Source of the DNA: Candidatus Faecousia excrementipullorum
GTDB taxonomy: Bacteria; Bacillota; Clostridia; Oscillospirales; Oscillospiraceae
DNA: 64,000 nucleotides
Assembly: GCA_018712825.1 (NCBI GenBank)
Contig: DVGG01000046.1
Location: 1 to 64,000 of the forward strand
Reading direction: 5' to 3'
In this document: positions 15,565 through 24,742 of the stretch, in pieces
How positions within the stretch are numbered: position 1 is the stretch's first letter
Layout of the letters: each line of letters begins with the position of its first letter
Program-made: the position numbers and the translations under genes
Notes under the pieces: generated by a model
Told to the model about the DNA's origin: nothing
Databases searched by the model: none
What the model saw: the letters and a program-made list of their open reading frames with translations, nothing else

Positions 15565-16620
15565 ATGATTTATGAGCATGGAGGGGATATTTATTCCCAC
15601 CTGGAAAAAGGCGTGAAAATGCTGGATTTTTCCGCCAATATTAACCCTCTGGGGCTGCCTCCCCAGGTATCCGCCGCCCTGGCTTCTGCCCAGGCAGCGG
15701 CCACGGTGTACCCGGACCCCTATTGCCGGGCCCTGTGCCGGAGCATCGGGGAATTTTACGGGGTCTCCCCGGAGAAAGTGGTCTGCGGCAACGGCGCAGC
15801 GGACCTGATTGACCGGATTGCCTATGGTCTGAAGCCCAAGACCGCCCTGGTCACCGCCCCCACCTTTTCCGAGTACGAAAAGTCCGTAACCCGGGCAGAG
15901 GGGATGGTTTACCGCCATATTCTGAAAGAAAACCAGGGCTTTGAAATCGGGGAAGATATCCTGGAAGCCATCCGGGAGAAGAAGCCCCAGATGGTGTTTC
16001 TCTGCAATCCCAATAACCCCACGGGACTTTTAACGGAAAAGCCCCGGCTCCTGGAAATTGCCCGGCTGTGCCAGGATTTGGGCACCACTCTGGTGGTGGA
16101 TGAGTGCTTTTTGGACTTCACCGGGAAGGAAAGCCGGTATTCCCTTATGGACAGCCTGGAGGACTTTCCCAACCTGATTATCCTGAAGGCCTTTACCAAG
16201 TTTTTCGCCATGCCGGGAATCCGCCTGGGCTATCTGCTTACTGCCAATCCCCACTTCCGGGAGGCGGTCTGGGCAGCCGGGCAGCCATGGAGCGTCTCCG
16301 GCATCGCCCAGACCTGCGGCATTGCCGCCTTGAAGGATTCGGCGTACATACAAAAAACCCTGGAGGAAATCCCCAGACTGCGGCAGGAGCTGGTGAAAGC
16401 CCTGACACCCCTGCCCATTACCCTATACCCGGGCACGGCGAACTTTTTGCTGTTCCGTTCGGACTATCCTGCTTTGGACAAAAAAATCCAGGAAAAGGGA
16501 ATCCTGATTCGCAACTGCGGCAACTATCCGGGACTGGGGGAGGGATTTTACCGGGTGGCGGTCAAATCCCAGGAGGATAACCAAAAACTGTCAGAGGCCC
16601 TGATCCAGGTGCTTCTGTAA
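15565..16620 (+). CDS. cobD: Threonine-phosphate decarboxylase CobD
   Basis: 351-aa fold-type I PLP enzyme (aminotransferase class I/II) making aminopropanol phosphate from threonine phosphate. N-terminus EHGGDIYSHLEKG and DFSANINPLGLPP are CobD hallmarks that distinguish it from HisC. PLP contacts include CNPNNPTGLL and VVDECFLDFTG; the Schiff-base Lys is in KAFTKFFAMPG (K212), followed by IRLGYLL. The ribosome site AAAAGGAG precedes ATG 15565. No L-threonine kinase (PduX type) is found in the window, so its substrate must be made elsewhere. Confidence 0.93.
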   Translation: MIYEHGGDIYSHLEKGVKMLDFSANINPLGLPPQVSAALASAQAAATVYPDPYCRALCRSIGEFYGVSPEKVVCGNGAADLIDRIAYGLKPKTALVTAPTFSEYEKSVTRAEGMVYRHILKENQGFEIGEDILEAIREKKPQMVFLCNPNNPTGLLTEKPRLLEIARLCQDLGTTLVVDECFLDFTGKESRYSLMDSLEDFPNLIILKAFTKFFAMPGIRLGYLLTANPHFREAVWAAGQPWSVSGIAQTCGIAALKDSAYIQKTLEEIPRLRQELVKALTPLPITLYPGTANFLLFRSDYPALDKKIQEKGILIRNCGNYPGLGEGFYRVAVKSQEDNQKLSEALIQVLL

Positions 16621-16640
16621 ATAAAAAAGGGGAGTATGGA

Positions 16641-17723
16641 ATGATGTTGGACTGGGAGAAAATCAAAGAAGAACTCACCGGCCTGGATGAGCAGGCCATG
16701 GAGGCAGCCCGTGAGCGGCAGCTGCAGCTGCTGAAGCCCGCAGGAAGCCTGGGACTTCTGGAGGATATGAGCATCCAGATGGCAGGCATTACCGGAAAGG
16801 TGAAAAACCGCCTCCATAAGAAAATTCTGTTTCTGTTCGGTGCGGACAACGGGGTCTATGCCGAGGGAATTGCCGCCTCTCCCCAGGAGCTGACCCATAC
16901 CCTCATGGACTTTTACGCCCGGGGCATTCAGTGCGGCATCAACGTGATTTGCCAGGCCAACGGCGTGGAGCTGAGACTGGTGGACATGGGCATCAAGGGC
17001 GAATTCCACAGCCCCAACATTGACGACCACAAGCTTATGTGGGGCACGGACAATTTTGCCAAGGGTCTGGCCATGCCCCGGGATACGGTGTTTAAGGCCA
17101 TGGAAGTGGGTTTCTCCTACGCCCGGTATGCCAAGGAAAACGGGTATGACATCCTGGGCAACGGAGAAGTAGGCATGGGCAATACCACCACGGCGGCAGC
17201 CTGTATCATGGCCTGCCTGGGCATTCAGGACCCGGAACAGGCAGTGGGCCGGGGCGCCGGACTGACGGACGAGGCCTTTGTCCACAAAAAGGAGGTTATT
17301 GCCAAGGCCCTGGAAATGCACAAGCCCGATGCCTCTGACCCGGTGGACATTCTCAGCAAGGTAGGCGGACTGGATTTGGCAGCCATGACCGGTCTTTACA
17401 TCGGTGCCGCCTATTACCGCCTTCCCATTGTGGTGGACGGGGTGATTTCCATTGCCGGAGCGCTCCTTGCCAGCCGATTCTCTCCCATTACCAGCCAATT
17501 CCTCTTTGGCTCCCATGTATCCAAGGAGCCGGGCTACGTGCTGGCAGCCCAGGCGCTGAACCTCAAGCCCATGCTCATGCTGGGCATGCGGCTGGGAGAG
17601 GGCAGCGGCTGTCCGGTGGCCATGACGGTGATGGATACCGCCATGAGCGTTATGTGCAATATGAACACCTTTGGAGAAGAAAAGGTGGATCAGGAATACC
17701 GAAAAGACATCAAAGCAGACTGA
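16641..17723 (+). CDS. cobT: Nicotinate-nucleotide--dimethylbenzimidazole phosphoribosyltransferase CobT
   Basis: 360-aa enzyme activating the lower-ligand base to its alpha-riboside phosphate. Recognised by KPAGSLGLLEDM near the N-terminus, FGADNGVYAEGIAASPQE, GEVGMGNTTTAAA and GRGAGLTDEAF. The catalytic Glu is in GMRLGEGSGCPVAM (E320). No DMB-synthesis genes (bluB, bza) occur in the window. The base attached, DMB or another benzimidazole, purine or phenol, is therefore open. Ribosome site AAGGGGAG is 6 bp before ATG 16641. Confidence 0.95.
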   Translation: MMLDWEKIKEELTGLDEQAMEAARERQLQLLKPAGSLGLLEDMSIQMAGITGKVKNRLHKKILFLFGADNGVYAEGIAASPQELTHTLMDFYARGIQCGINVICQANGVELRLVDMGIKGEFHSPNIDDHKLMWGTDNFAKGLAMPRDTVFKAMEVGFSYARYAKENGYDILGNGEVGMGNTTTAAACIMACLGIQDPEQAVGRGAGLTDEAFVHKKEVIAKALEMHKPDASDPVDILSKVGGLDLAAMTGLYIGAAYYRLPIVVDGVISIAGALLASRFSPITSQFLFGSHVSKEPGYVLAAQALNLKPMLMLGMRLGEGSGCPVAMTVMDTAMSVMCNMNTFGEEKVDQEYRKDIKAD

Positions 17724-17747
17724 GTAAGGAAGGAAATCGGAAGATTT

Positions 17748-18518
17748 ATGAAGAAAGCGCTGTTGGTATTGAGCTTCGGCACCAGTGTGCCGGCGGCTCG
17801 CAAAAGCATTTTTGCGGTGGAAGAAGCCCTGAAGGCAGTCTCAGACCGGGACTTTTTCCGGGCCTTTACCAGCCCCACCATCCGCAGAATCCTGGTCCGG
17901 AAGGGTGAAACGGTCTGGAGCCTGCCGGAAGCTTTGGAGGCTTTGGAGGAAATGGGCTATGCCGATGTGGCCATCCAGCCTACCCATCTTCTCTACGGCT
18001 ATGAATACGACAATATCCGGGAAACCGTAACCCAGTGGAACGGCCGTTTTCCGGTGCTGCGTCTGGGTCAGCCTCTGCTGGCAACCCAGGAGGATTTGTT
18101 CTGTTTGGCGGACTGTGTGACAAAGGCCTACGCCCCGGAAGATGGGGTGCTGGTTCTCATGGGCCACGGCACCGCCCACTTTGCCAATATGGTGTACCCT
18201 GCCTTCCAGACGGTGCTTCGCAGCCGGGGACATGAAAATGTGCTGGTAGGCACGGTGGAAGGCTGGCCGGATTTTGATGAGGTGCAGGCCGGGCTTCAGG
18301 CTATGGGCAAAAAGCAGGTGCTGCTGGCACCTTTGATGCTGGTAGCGGGAGATCACGCCCTGAATGACATGGCAGGAGAGGACGGCTGGAAGGGCCAGCT
18401 GGAGCAATCGGGTTTCCAGGTGTCTTGTATCATGGAGGGCCTGGGCATGCTGGAGCCTATACAGCAGATGTACGCTGCCAAGTGCAAGACCCTTCTGGAG
18501 AACGAACATGGCCTTTGA
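17748..18518 (+). CDS. cbiK: Sirohydrochlorin cobaltochelatase CbiK
   Basis: 256-aa chelatase inserting Co(II) into sirohydrochlorin, the committed cobalt-early step. Starts KKALLVLSFGTSVPAARK; QPTHLLYGYEYD holds H80 and nearby Glu residues, and VLMGHGTAHFANM holds H140. These are the two metal-binding His of the CbiK family. No signal peptide is seen, so it is the cytoplasmic form. It overlaps cbiD by 11 bp. Confidence 0.93.
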   Translation: MKKALLVLSFGTSVPAARKSIFAVEEALKAVSDRDFFRAFTSPTIRRILVRKGETVWSLPEALEALEEMGYADVAIQPTHLLYGYEYDNIRETVTQWNGRFPVLRLGQPLLATQEDLFCLADCVTKAYAPEDGVLVLMGHGTAHFANMVYPAFQTVLRSRGHENVLVGTVEGWPDFDEVQAGLQAMGKKQVLLAPLMLVAGDHALNDMAGEDGWKGQLEQSGFQVSCIMEGLGMLEPIQQMYAAKCKTLLENEHGL

Positions 18519-19665
18519 GCATTACATTCAGTCGGGAGGTAAGCGGCTGCGGTGCGGCTATACCACCGGCACCTGTGCAGCCCTGGCAGCAGCTGCTGCC
18601 ACCCAGCTGCTCCTGACCAAAGAGCCTCCCAAAACCATGGGCCTTATGACCCCCAAGGGAATTTTCGTAGAGGTGGAAATATCTCAAAGTTCCCTGGAAG
18701 AGGGGAAAGCCACCTGCGGCGTTGTGAAGGACGCCGGAGACGATGTGGACGCCACCCAGGGGCTGCTGATTTGTGCCCAGGTGGAATCCTCTGAGGCGCC
18801 GGGCATCGCCATTGACGGCGGCCTGGGGGTGGGCAGAGTGACAAAGCCCGGCCTTGACCAGCCGGTGGGCGCGGCGGCTATCAACCATGTACCCCGGCAG
18901 ATGATTGCCTCCGCCGTGGAGAAGGTGCAAAAAACCTTCGGGGATTCCCGGGGGCTGGCAGTGACCATTTTTGTCCCCGAGGGGGAGAAAATTGCTCAAA
19001 AGACCTTCAACCCTTATATGGGCATTGTGGGAGGCATTTCCATCCTGGGAACCTCCGGCATTGTAGAGCCCATGAGCATTCAGGCTTTGATTGATACCCT
19101 GGAGCTGGAAATCCGCCAGGCGGCGGCTTTGGGAGCAAAGGATTTGATTCTGACCCCCGGCAACTACGGCAAGGATTTTCTGGCAGAGCATGGCCTGGAA
19201 GGGGGAAAGATCCCCATTGTGAAGTATTCCAACTTTCTGGGAGAGGCGCTGGACGCCGCTGCTGCCAATGGCTTTTCCCGGGTGCTGCTGGTGGGCCATT
19301 TGGGAAAGCTGGTGAAGCTGGCAGGAGGCATCATGAACACTCACAGCCGGTATGCCGACTGCCGGGGAGAGATTTTCTGTGCCCATGCCGCCATCGCCGG
19401 GGCCAGCCAAAAGACCTGCCAGGCCCTCATGGACTGCGCCACCTCGGATGCAGCCCTGGAGATTTTGCAAAGAGAAGGCCTTATACAGCCGGTGCTGGAG
19501 AGCCTTTTGAAGCATATTACCCTGCACCTGCACCGGCGGGTAGCCGGCGCCTATCAGGTAGGCGGGGTGCTGTATTCCAATCAATACGGCTATTTAGGAG
19601 AAACTGAAGAAGCAAAGGAGATTCTATACATATGGACGGGAAAAAAGGAATTTTTTACGGCGTAG
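18508..19665 (+). CDS. cbiD: Cobalt-precorrin-5B C1-methyltransferase CbiD
   Basis: 385-aa CbiD, the C-1 methylase of the anaerobic pathway. LRCGYTTGTCAALAAAAAT is the family N-terminal signature, followed by GVVKDAGDDVDATQG, LDQPVGAAAIN and GTSGIVEPMS. The C-terminal part carries LVGHLGKLVKLAGGIMNTHS. ATG 18508 overlaps the end of cbiK by 11 bp; longer in-frame starts lie inside cbiK. Its own end overlaps cbiL by 34 bp. Confidence 0.95.
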   Translation: MAFEHYIQSGGKRLRCGYTTGTCAALAAAAATQLLLTKEPPKTMGLMTPKGIFVEVEISQSSLEEGKATCGVVKDAGDDVDATQGLLICAQVESSEAPGIAIDGGLGVGRVTKPGLDQPVGAAAINHVPRQMIASAVEKVQKTFGDSRGLAVTIFVPEGEKIAQKTFNPYMGIVGGISILGTSGIVEPMSIQALIDTLELEIRQAAALGAKDLILTPGNYGKDFLAEHGLEGGKIPIVKYSNFLGEALDAAAANGFSRVLLVGHLGKLVKLAGGIMNTHSRYADCRGEIFCAHAAIAGASQKTCQALMDCATSDAALEILQREGLIQPVLESLLKHITLHLHRRVAGAYQVGGVLYSNQYGYLGETEEAKEILYIWTGKKEFFTA

Positions 19666-20339
19666 GCATCGGCCCCGGGGATCCGGAGCTTATAACCTTA
19701 AAAGCCAAGCGGGTTTTGGAAAGCTGCCCGGTGATTGCCACGCCCCAGACCTCCGGCGGGAAAACCCTGGCTCTGGACATTGCCTCCCAGGCGGTGAACC
19801 TGGAAGGAAAGACCATTGTGCCTCTGTTTTTCACCATGGCAAGAGATAAAGAAAAGCAGCACGCAGCCCACTGCCGGGCGGCGGAGGAAATTGAAAAATA
19901 TCTTGCCCAGGGCTTGGATGTGGCTATGCTGAATCTGGGAGATGTGTCCATTTTCGCCACTTACAGCTACCTGATGGAGATTCTCCAGGGCAAAGGCTAT
20001 GAAACGGTCATGATTCCCGGAATCACCAGCTTCTGTGCCATCGCCGCCCGGCTTTCCATCAGCCTTACCACCATGAACCAGCCTCTGCACATTGTTCCGG
20101 CAGGCGGCACAGATCTGGAGGAAGCTTTGGCCATGCCCGGCACCAAAGTGCTGATGAAGGCCGGAAGCCAGATGCAGGAGGTGCTGGAAACTCTGGATAA
20201 GCACAACCTGCTGTCTCACAGCGCCCTGGTCTCCAGCTGCGGACTGCCGGAGGAAGCGGTGTATCCCGACCTGTCTCAGAATGCCCCGGAGGGAAATACC
20301 GGCTATTTTGCCACCATTATCGTGAAAGAAGGAGAATAA
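19632..20339 (+). CDS. cbiL: Cobalt-factor II C20-methyltransferase CbiL
   Basis: 235-aa SAM-dependent tetrapyrrole methylase methylating C-20. Starts FYGVGIGPGDPELITLKA, the CbiL/CobI form of the GxGxGxxxLxTLxA loop. Then comes LNLGDVSIFATYSYLMEI, which is diagnostic for CbiL, and VMIPGITSFCAIAARL. Start ATG 19632 lies inside the cbiD end with AAAGGAG 11 bp upstream; the 34-bp overlap suggests translational coupling. Confidence 0.93.
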   Translation: MDGKKGIFYGVGIGPGDPELITLKAKRVLESCPVIATPQTSGGKTLALDIASQAVNLEGKTIVPLFFTMARDKEKQHAAHCRAAEEIEKYLAQGLDVAMLNLGDVSIFATYSYLMEILQGKGYETVMIPGITSFCAIAARLSISLTTMNQPLHIVPAGGTDLEEALAMPGTKVLMKAGSQMQEVLETLDKHNLLSHSALVSSCGLPEEAVYPDLSQNAPEGNTGYFATIIVKEGE

Positions 20340-20340
20340 C

Positions 20341-21096
20341 ATGGTACATTTTGTAGGCGCAGGCCCCGGAGCTCCCGATCTTATTACCTTGCGGGGTGCA
20401 GAGCTTCTGAAAACGGCGGACGTGGTGATTTACGCCGGCAGCCTGGTAAACCCGGTCCTTCTGGGAATGTGCAAGGAAGGCTGCTCCATTTATAACAGTG
20501 CAGAAATGACCCTGGAACAGGTGATTGCCGTCATGAAGGCAGCGGAAGGAGAGGGCGAGACCACCCTTCGGCTCCACACCGGCGACCCCTGCCTCTACGG
20601 TGCTATCCGGGAGCAGATGGACGAGCTGGACAGACTGGGCATCTCCTATGACGATACCCCCGGCGTATCCAGCTTCTGCGGCGCAGCAGCTGCGGCCCAT
20701 GCGGAGTACACCCTGCCGGAAGTCAGCCAGAGCGTGATTATCACCCGGATGGCTGGACGCACTCCGGTACCCGAGCGGGAGGGCATCGCCTCCCTGGCTG
20801 CCCACGGGGCTACCATGGTGGTGTTCCTGTCCGCCGGTATGCTGGATGGCCTCCAGGCGGAGCTTCTGAAAGGGGCTTATACGGAGAATACCCCGGCAGC
20901 ACTGGTATATAAGGCCACCTGGCCGGAGGAGAAGGTGGTGCGCTGCCCCCTGGGCCAGCTGGCCGAGACCGGAAGAACCCACGGCATCCGCAAGACAGCC
21001 CTGGTGCTGGTAGGGGATTTCCTGGGAGAAAAATATGAGCGGAGCAAGCTCTATGACCCCACCTTCACCACCGAATTCCGGGAGGCAACCAAATGA
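20341..21096 (+). CDS. cbiF: Cobalt-precorrin-4 C11-methyltransferase CbiF
   Basis: 251-aa tetrapyrrole methylase. Motifs are VHFVGAGPGAPDLITLRG, ADVVIYAGSLVNP (the CbiF/CobM variant), RLHTGDPCLYGAI and YDDTPGVSSFCGAAAA. Adds the C-11 methyl group after ring contraction. ATG follows one base after the cbiL stop with AGAAGGAG 6 bp upstream; its stop overlaps cbiG by 4 bp. Confidence 0.95.
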   Translation: MVHFVGAGPGAPDLITLRGAELLKTADVVIYAGSLVNPVLLGMCKEGCSIYNSAEMTLEQVIAVMKAAEGEGETTLRLHTGDPCLYGAIREQMDELDRLGISYDDTPGVSSFCGAAAAAHAEYTLPEVSQSVIITRMAGRTPVPEREGIASLAAHGATMVVFLSAGMLDGLQAELLKGAYTENTPAALVYKATWPEEKVVRCPLGQLAETGRTHGIRKTALVLVGDFLGEKYERSKLYDPTFTTEFREATK

Positions 21097-22082
21097 ACAT
21101 CCGGCTGATTGCCTTCACAGACCGGGGCTTCCTGCTGGCCCAAAGGCTGGCAGAGGTGTTGCCCGGGGAGGCAGAGCGGTGCGGACAGCCCCACAGCCTT
21201 CAGTCCTGGACGGAAGCGGCCTTCCCCAATGCCCAGGCCCTGATTTTTGTAGGGGCCGCCGGGATTGCGGTGCGGGCCATCGCCCCCTATGTGAAGAGCA
21301 AGGCGCAGGACCCGGCGGTGGTGGTAGTGGACGAGAAAGGCCAGTTTGCCATCCCCATTTTAAGCGGCCACTTAGGTGGCGCCAATGACCTGGCAAGAAA
21401 GATTGCCGGCCTCATTGGGGCCTGCCCGGTGATTACCACCGCAACGGATGTAAACCGGGTATTTGCGGTGGATGAGTGGGCAAAACGGCAAAACTGCCAT
21501 GTGGCCAACCCGGAGTGCATCAAGCTGGTATCCGGCAAGCTTCTGTCGGGAAAGGAAGTCACCGTCCGCTGCCCCTGGAAAATTCAGGGTACGCCTCCTG
21601 AGCCGGTGCAGCCGGGAGAAGAAATGCCGGACGTGAATGTGGATATTTACAAAACTTCCGAGACGGCTTTGTGCCTGGTTCCCAGGATTGCGGTGCTGGG
21701 GGTGGGCTGTAAAAAAGGCACCACCTGTGAAGCATTGGAAAGAGCCTACCAAAGGCTTTTGGAGAAGTACGGTTTGTTTTCTCAGGCGGTGTGCCGGATT
21801 TGCAGCATCGACCTGAAAAAGGAGGAGCCGGGGCTTCTGGCTTTTGCCCAGACCCATGGCTGGCAGTTGGAAACCTATTCCGCCCAGGAGCTGGCAGCGG
21901 TGCCGGGAGCGTTTTCCGCCTCCGGCTTCGTAAAAAGTGTCACCGGGGTGGACAATGTGTGTGAGCGCAGCGCCCTTCTGGGAAGCGGCGGAACCCTTAT
22001 CATCAAGAAAAACGCAGGGGATGGGATTACCATGGCGGTGGCTGTGGAGCCCTATGCCCCGGATTGGAGTTACAATGAATAA
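21093..22082 (+). CDS. cbiG: Cobalt-precorrin-5A hydrolase CbiG
   Basis: 329-aa CbiG, which opens the delta-lactone and releases acetaldehyde. The N-terminal half has LIFVGAAGIAVRAIAPYV, AVVVVDEKGQFAIPILSGHL and GGANDLARKIA. The C-terminal half (from about residue 195, AVLGVGCKKGTTCEALE) is the CobE/GbiG_C domain. ATG overlaps the cbiF stop (ATGA), and the end overlaps cbiH by 8 bp. Confidence 0.94.
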   Translation: MNIRLIAFTDRGFLLAQRLAEVLPGEAERCGQPHSLQSWTEAAFPNAQALIFVGAAGIAVRAIAPYVKSKAQDPAVVVVDEKGQFAIPILSGHLGGANDLARKIAGLIGACPVITTATDVNRVFAVDEWAKRQNCHVANPECIKLVSGKLLSGKEVTVRCPWKIQGTPPEPVQPGEEMPDVNVDIYKTSETALCLVPRIAVLGVGCKKGTTCEALERAYQRLLEKYGLFSQAVCRICSIDLKKEEPGLLAFAQTHGWQLETYSAQELAAVPGAFSASGFVKSVTGVDNVCERSALLGSGGTLIIKKNAGDGITMAVAVEPYAPDWSYNE

Positions 22083-22809
22083 GCTGTATCTGGTTGGAAT
22101 CGGCCCCGGCGGGGAGGCCTTTATGACAGCCCAGGCAAGAGCCGCCATGGAAAAGGCGGACGTGCTGTGCGGCTATACCGTGTATGTAGATTTGGTCAAG
22201 GGCCTCTACCCGGAAAAAGAGGTGTTTACCACCCCCATGAAACGGGAGATTGAGCGCTGCCGGAAGGCTCTGGAGATTGCCCAGGAGGGCAAGACCGTTG
22301 CTATGGTGTGCAGCGGCGATGCCGGAGTCTACGGCATGGCTGGCCCCATCCTGGAGCTGCTGGGAGAGTATCCCAATGTGGATGTGGAAGTGGTGCCGGG
22401 CGTTACCTCTGCCACCTCCGGCGCAGCGGTGCTGGGAGCACCCCTCATGCACGATTTTTGTGTGATTTCCCTTTCTGACCTGCTGACCCCTATGGAAAAG
22501 ATTGAAAAGCGGCTGGAGTGTGCAGCGGTTGGAGACTTTGTCACCTGCATTTATAACCCCTCCTCCAAAAAGCGCAGCACCTACCTGGAAAAGGCCTGTA
22601 ATATTTTCCTGGATGCGGGAAGAAGCCCGGAGACCGTCTGCGGCTGGGTGAAGAACATCGGCCGGGAGGGGCAGGAATCCAAGGTGCTGACCCTGAAGGA
22701 GCTGGCAAAGGAGCAGGTGGATATGTTTACCACCGTGTTTATCGGCTCCTCTGCCACCAAGAAACTGGGGGACAAAATGGTCACCCCGAGAGGATATGAG
22801 GCCAAGTGA
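22075..22809 (+). CDS. cbiH: Cobalt-factor III C17-methyltransferase CbiH
   Basis: 244-aa tetrapyrrole methylase catalysing C-17 methylation with ring contraction. Starts KLYLVGIGPGGEAFMTAQA; YTVYVDLVKGLYPEKEV and CSGDAGVYGMAGPILEL are CobJ/CbiH features, and VTSATSGAAVLGAPLMHDF follows. No C-terminal ferredoxin-like extension is present. ATG 22075 overlaps cbiG by 8 bp, and its stop overlaps cbiJ by 4 bp. Confidence 0.94.
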   Translation: MNKLYLVGIGPGGEAFMTAQARAAMEKADVLCGYTVYVDLVKGLYPEKEVFTTPMKREIERCRKALEIAQEGKTVAMVCSGDAGVYGMAGPILELLGEYPNVDVEVVPGVTSATSGAAVLGAPLMHDFCVISLSDLLTPMEKIEKRLECAAVGDFVTCIYNPSSKKRSTYLEKACNIFLDAGRSPETVCGWVKNIGREGQESKVLTLKELAKEQVDMFTTVFIGSSATKKLGDKMVTPRGYEAK

Positions 22810-23549
22810 AGCACATCGTCATTTTCGGCGGCACCACAGAAGGCCGGGAGCTGGCGGAAGCCCTGGCGGGGAAGCACCTTTCCCTTACGGTCTGCGTAGC
22901 CACGGAGTACGGCAGGGAAGAGCAGGGGGAGCTCCCGGGTGTGGAGGTACATAGCGGACGGCTGGATGCTGCCGCAATGACAGTCCTTCTGAAAGGCACC
23001 GACCTGTGCGTGGACGCCACCCACCCCTATGCCAAAGAGGTAAGCAAAAACATCCGCTCAGCCTGCGCCAGTTCCGGCACCCCCTACCGCCGCCTGCTGC
23101 GAAAAGCAAGCCCCTTGCCGGAGACTGCCGTGACGGTGGATTCAGCCAAAGCTGCGGCGGAATATCTGAAAGACAAGCCGGGAAATGTGCTGCTGACCAC
23201 CGGCTCCAAGGAGCTGGCTTCCTATGAAGGCCTGGAGCGGCAGCGGCTTTTCCCCCGGGTGCTGCCTTTGCTGGATAGCTTACAGCTGTGTGAGGCGGCG
23301 GAGATTCCCCATAAGAATATTCTGGCCCTCCAAGGCCCCTTTTCCCGGGAGCTGAACGAGGCAATCATCCGTCAGTACGGAATTTGCTGGCTTGTGACCA
23401 AGGACGGCGGCGCCGCAGGCGGCTTTGCCGAAAAGGTGGAGGCGGCGGAAAACACCGGTACCCGGCTGGTGGTGATTGCAAGACCGGAGGAGACGGGGCA
23501 GGATTTTGAAACGGTGCTTCGGGAATGTGAGGATTTACTATGGAAGTGA
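22806..23549 (+). CDS. cbiJ: Cobalt-precorrin-6A reductase CbiJ
   Basis: 247-aa NAD(P)H-dependent reductase. The Rossmann start is HIVIFGGTTEGRELAEALA, followed by VDATHPYAKEVSKNIRSAC, LLTTGSKELASY and LALQGPFSRELNEA near the middle and VTKDGGAAGGFAEK. Start is GTG 22806 overlapping the cbiH stop (GTGA). It ends 10 bp inside cbiET. Confidence 0.93.
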   Translation: MKHIVIFGGTTEGRELAEALAGKHLSLTVCVATEYGREEQGELPGVEVHSGRLDAAAMTVLLKGTDLCVDATHPYAKEVSKNIRSACASSGTPYRRLLRKASPLPETAVTVDSAKAAAEYLKDKPGNVLLTTGSKELASYEGLERQRLFPRVLPLLDSLQLCEAAEIPHKNILALQGPFSRELNEAIIRQYGICWLVTKDGGAAGGFAEKVEAAENTGTRLVVIARPEETGQDFETVLRECEDLLWK

Positions 23550-24742
23550 TTTTGGCTGCCCTGGGAGGCGGCACCCCCAATACACTGACTGCTGAGTGCC
23601 TGGAAGCACTGAAAAGTGCAGGGAAGGTGATCGGAGCCCGGCGGCTTCTGCAGACCCTTCCGGAGGGCGTTACCTCCGAGCGTATCCCGGCGGTGAAGCC
23701 CCAGGAGATTCTGGAGGCCATTTCCGGGGCAGAATCCACCTGTGTGGTGGTATACAGCGGCGATACGGGCTTTTACTCCGGAACCCGGAGCCTTCTGCCC
23801 TTTTTGCAGGAGCGGGGGATTCCCTTCCGGGTGCTGCCGGGGATTTCCAGCGTCCAGCTTCTTTCTGCACGGCTTCTGCGGCCCTGGCAGGACTGGAATC
23901 TGGTGTCTGCCCACGGAACCCACTGCCCTGTGGCGGCGGAGGTTACCAAGGGAAAACCCACCTTCTTCCTGACCGGGGGTAAGGATACAGGGGTACAGGC
24001 CCTGTGCACCCGGCTGACCCAGGCGGGTCTGGGGGATTTGCCCATTACGGTAGGAGAGCAGCTTTCCTACCCGGAGGAAAAAATCACCCGGGGAACCGCC
24101 CGGGAACTGGCAGAGATGTCCTTCCACCCCCTGGCGGTGATGCTGGCAGAGCCCGCACCCACCCAGCCCCGGCGGTGCCCCGGCTACCCGGACAGCGCCT
24201 TTACCCGGGGAGAGGTACCCATGACCAAGCAGGAGGTACGTTCCGCAGTCCTTTCCAAGCTGGCAGTGAGCCCCGGGGATATCCTCTGGGATGTGGGTGC
24301 CGGCACCGGAAGTGTCAGCGTGGAGATGGCCCTGGCTGCACCCCAAGGGGAGGTGTACGCCGTGGAGTGCAACCCGGAGGGCTGCGCCCTCATCGCCCAG
24401 AATCGGGAGAAATTCGCCGCCTGGAACCTGCACATTGTGGAAGGCCGGGCACCGGAGGCATTGGAAACTCTGCCTTCTCCGGACGCTGTGTTCCTGGGGG
24501 GCACCAAAGGAGCTATGGAACCAATTCTTCGCTGCGCTGTGGAGAAGAACCCCCAGGTTCGTATCTGCATTTCCGCCATCGCCCTGGAGACCCTTTCCCA
24601 GGCCATTGGTGCCTTGAATACCCTGGGCTACCGGGTGGAGGTCAGTCAGATTGCCGTCAGCCGCAGTAAGGGCGTGGGCAAGCTCCACCTGCTGATGGCC
24701 AATAACCCGGTGTTTTTGATAACAGGAGAAAAAGATGATTGA
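23540..24742 (+). CDS. cbiET: Fused CbiE-CbiT (precorrin-6Y/7 C5,C15-methyltransferase, decarboxylating)
   Basis: 400-aa fusion equivalent to CobL. Residues 1-200 are the CbiE tetrapyrrole methylase (VVVYSGDTGFYSGTRSL, LPGISSVQLLSARL). Residues 215-400 are CbiT, a Rossmann SAM methyltransferase that also decarboxylates the C-12 acetate (ILWDVGAGTGSVSVEMAL, VYAVECNPEGCALI). The domain join lies around FTRGEVPMTKQEVRS. It starts 10 bp inside cbiJ and ends 8 bp inside cbiA. Confidence 0.94.
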   Translation: MEVILAALGGGTPNTLTAECLEALKSAGKVIGARRLLQTLPEGVTSERIPAVKPQEILEAISGAESTCVVVYSGDTGFYSGTRSLLPFLQERGIPFRVLPGISSVQLLSARLLRPWQDWNLVSAHGTHCPVAAEVTKGKPTFFLTGGKDTGVQALCTRLTQAGLGDLPITVGEQLSYPEEKITRGTARELAEMSFHPLAVMLAEPAPTQPRRCPGYPDSAFTRGEVPMTKQEVRSAVLSKLAVSPGDILWDVGAGTGSVSVEMALAAPQGEVYAVECNPEGCALIAQNREKFAAWNLHIVEGRAPEALETLPSPDAVFLGGTKGAMEPILRCAVEKNPQVRICISAIALETLSQAIGALNTLGYRVEVSQIAVSRSKGVGKLHLLMANNPVFLITGEKDD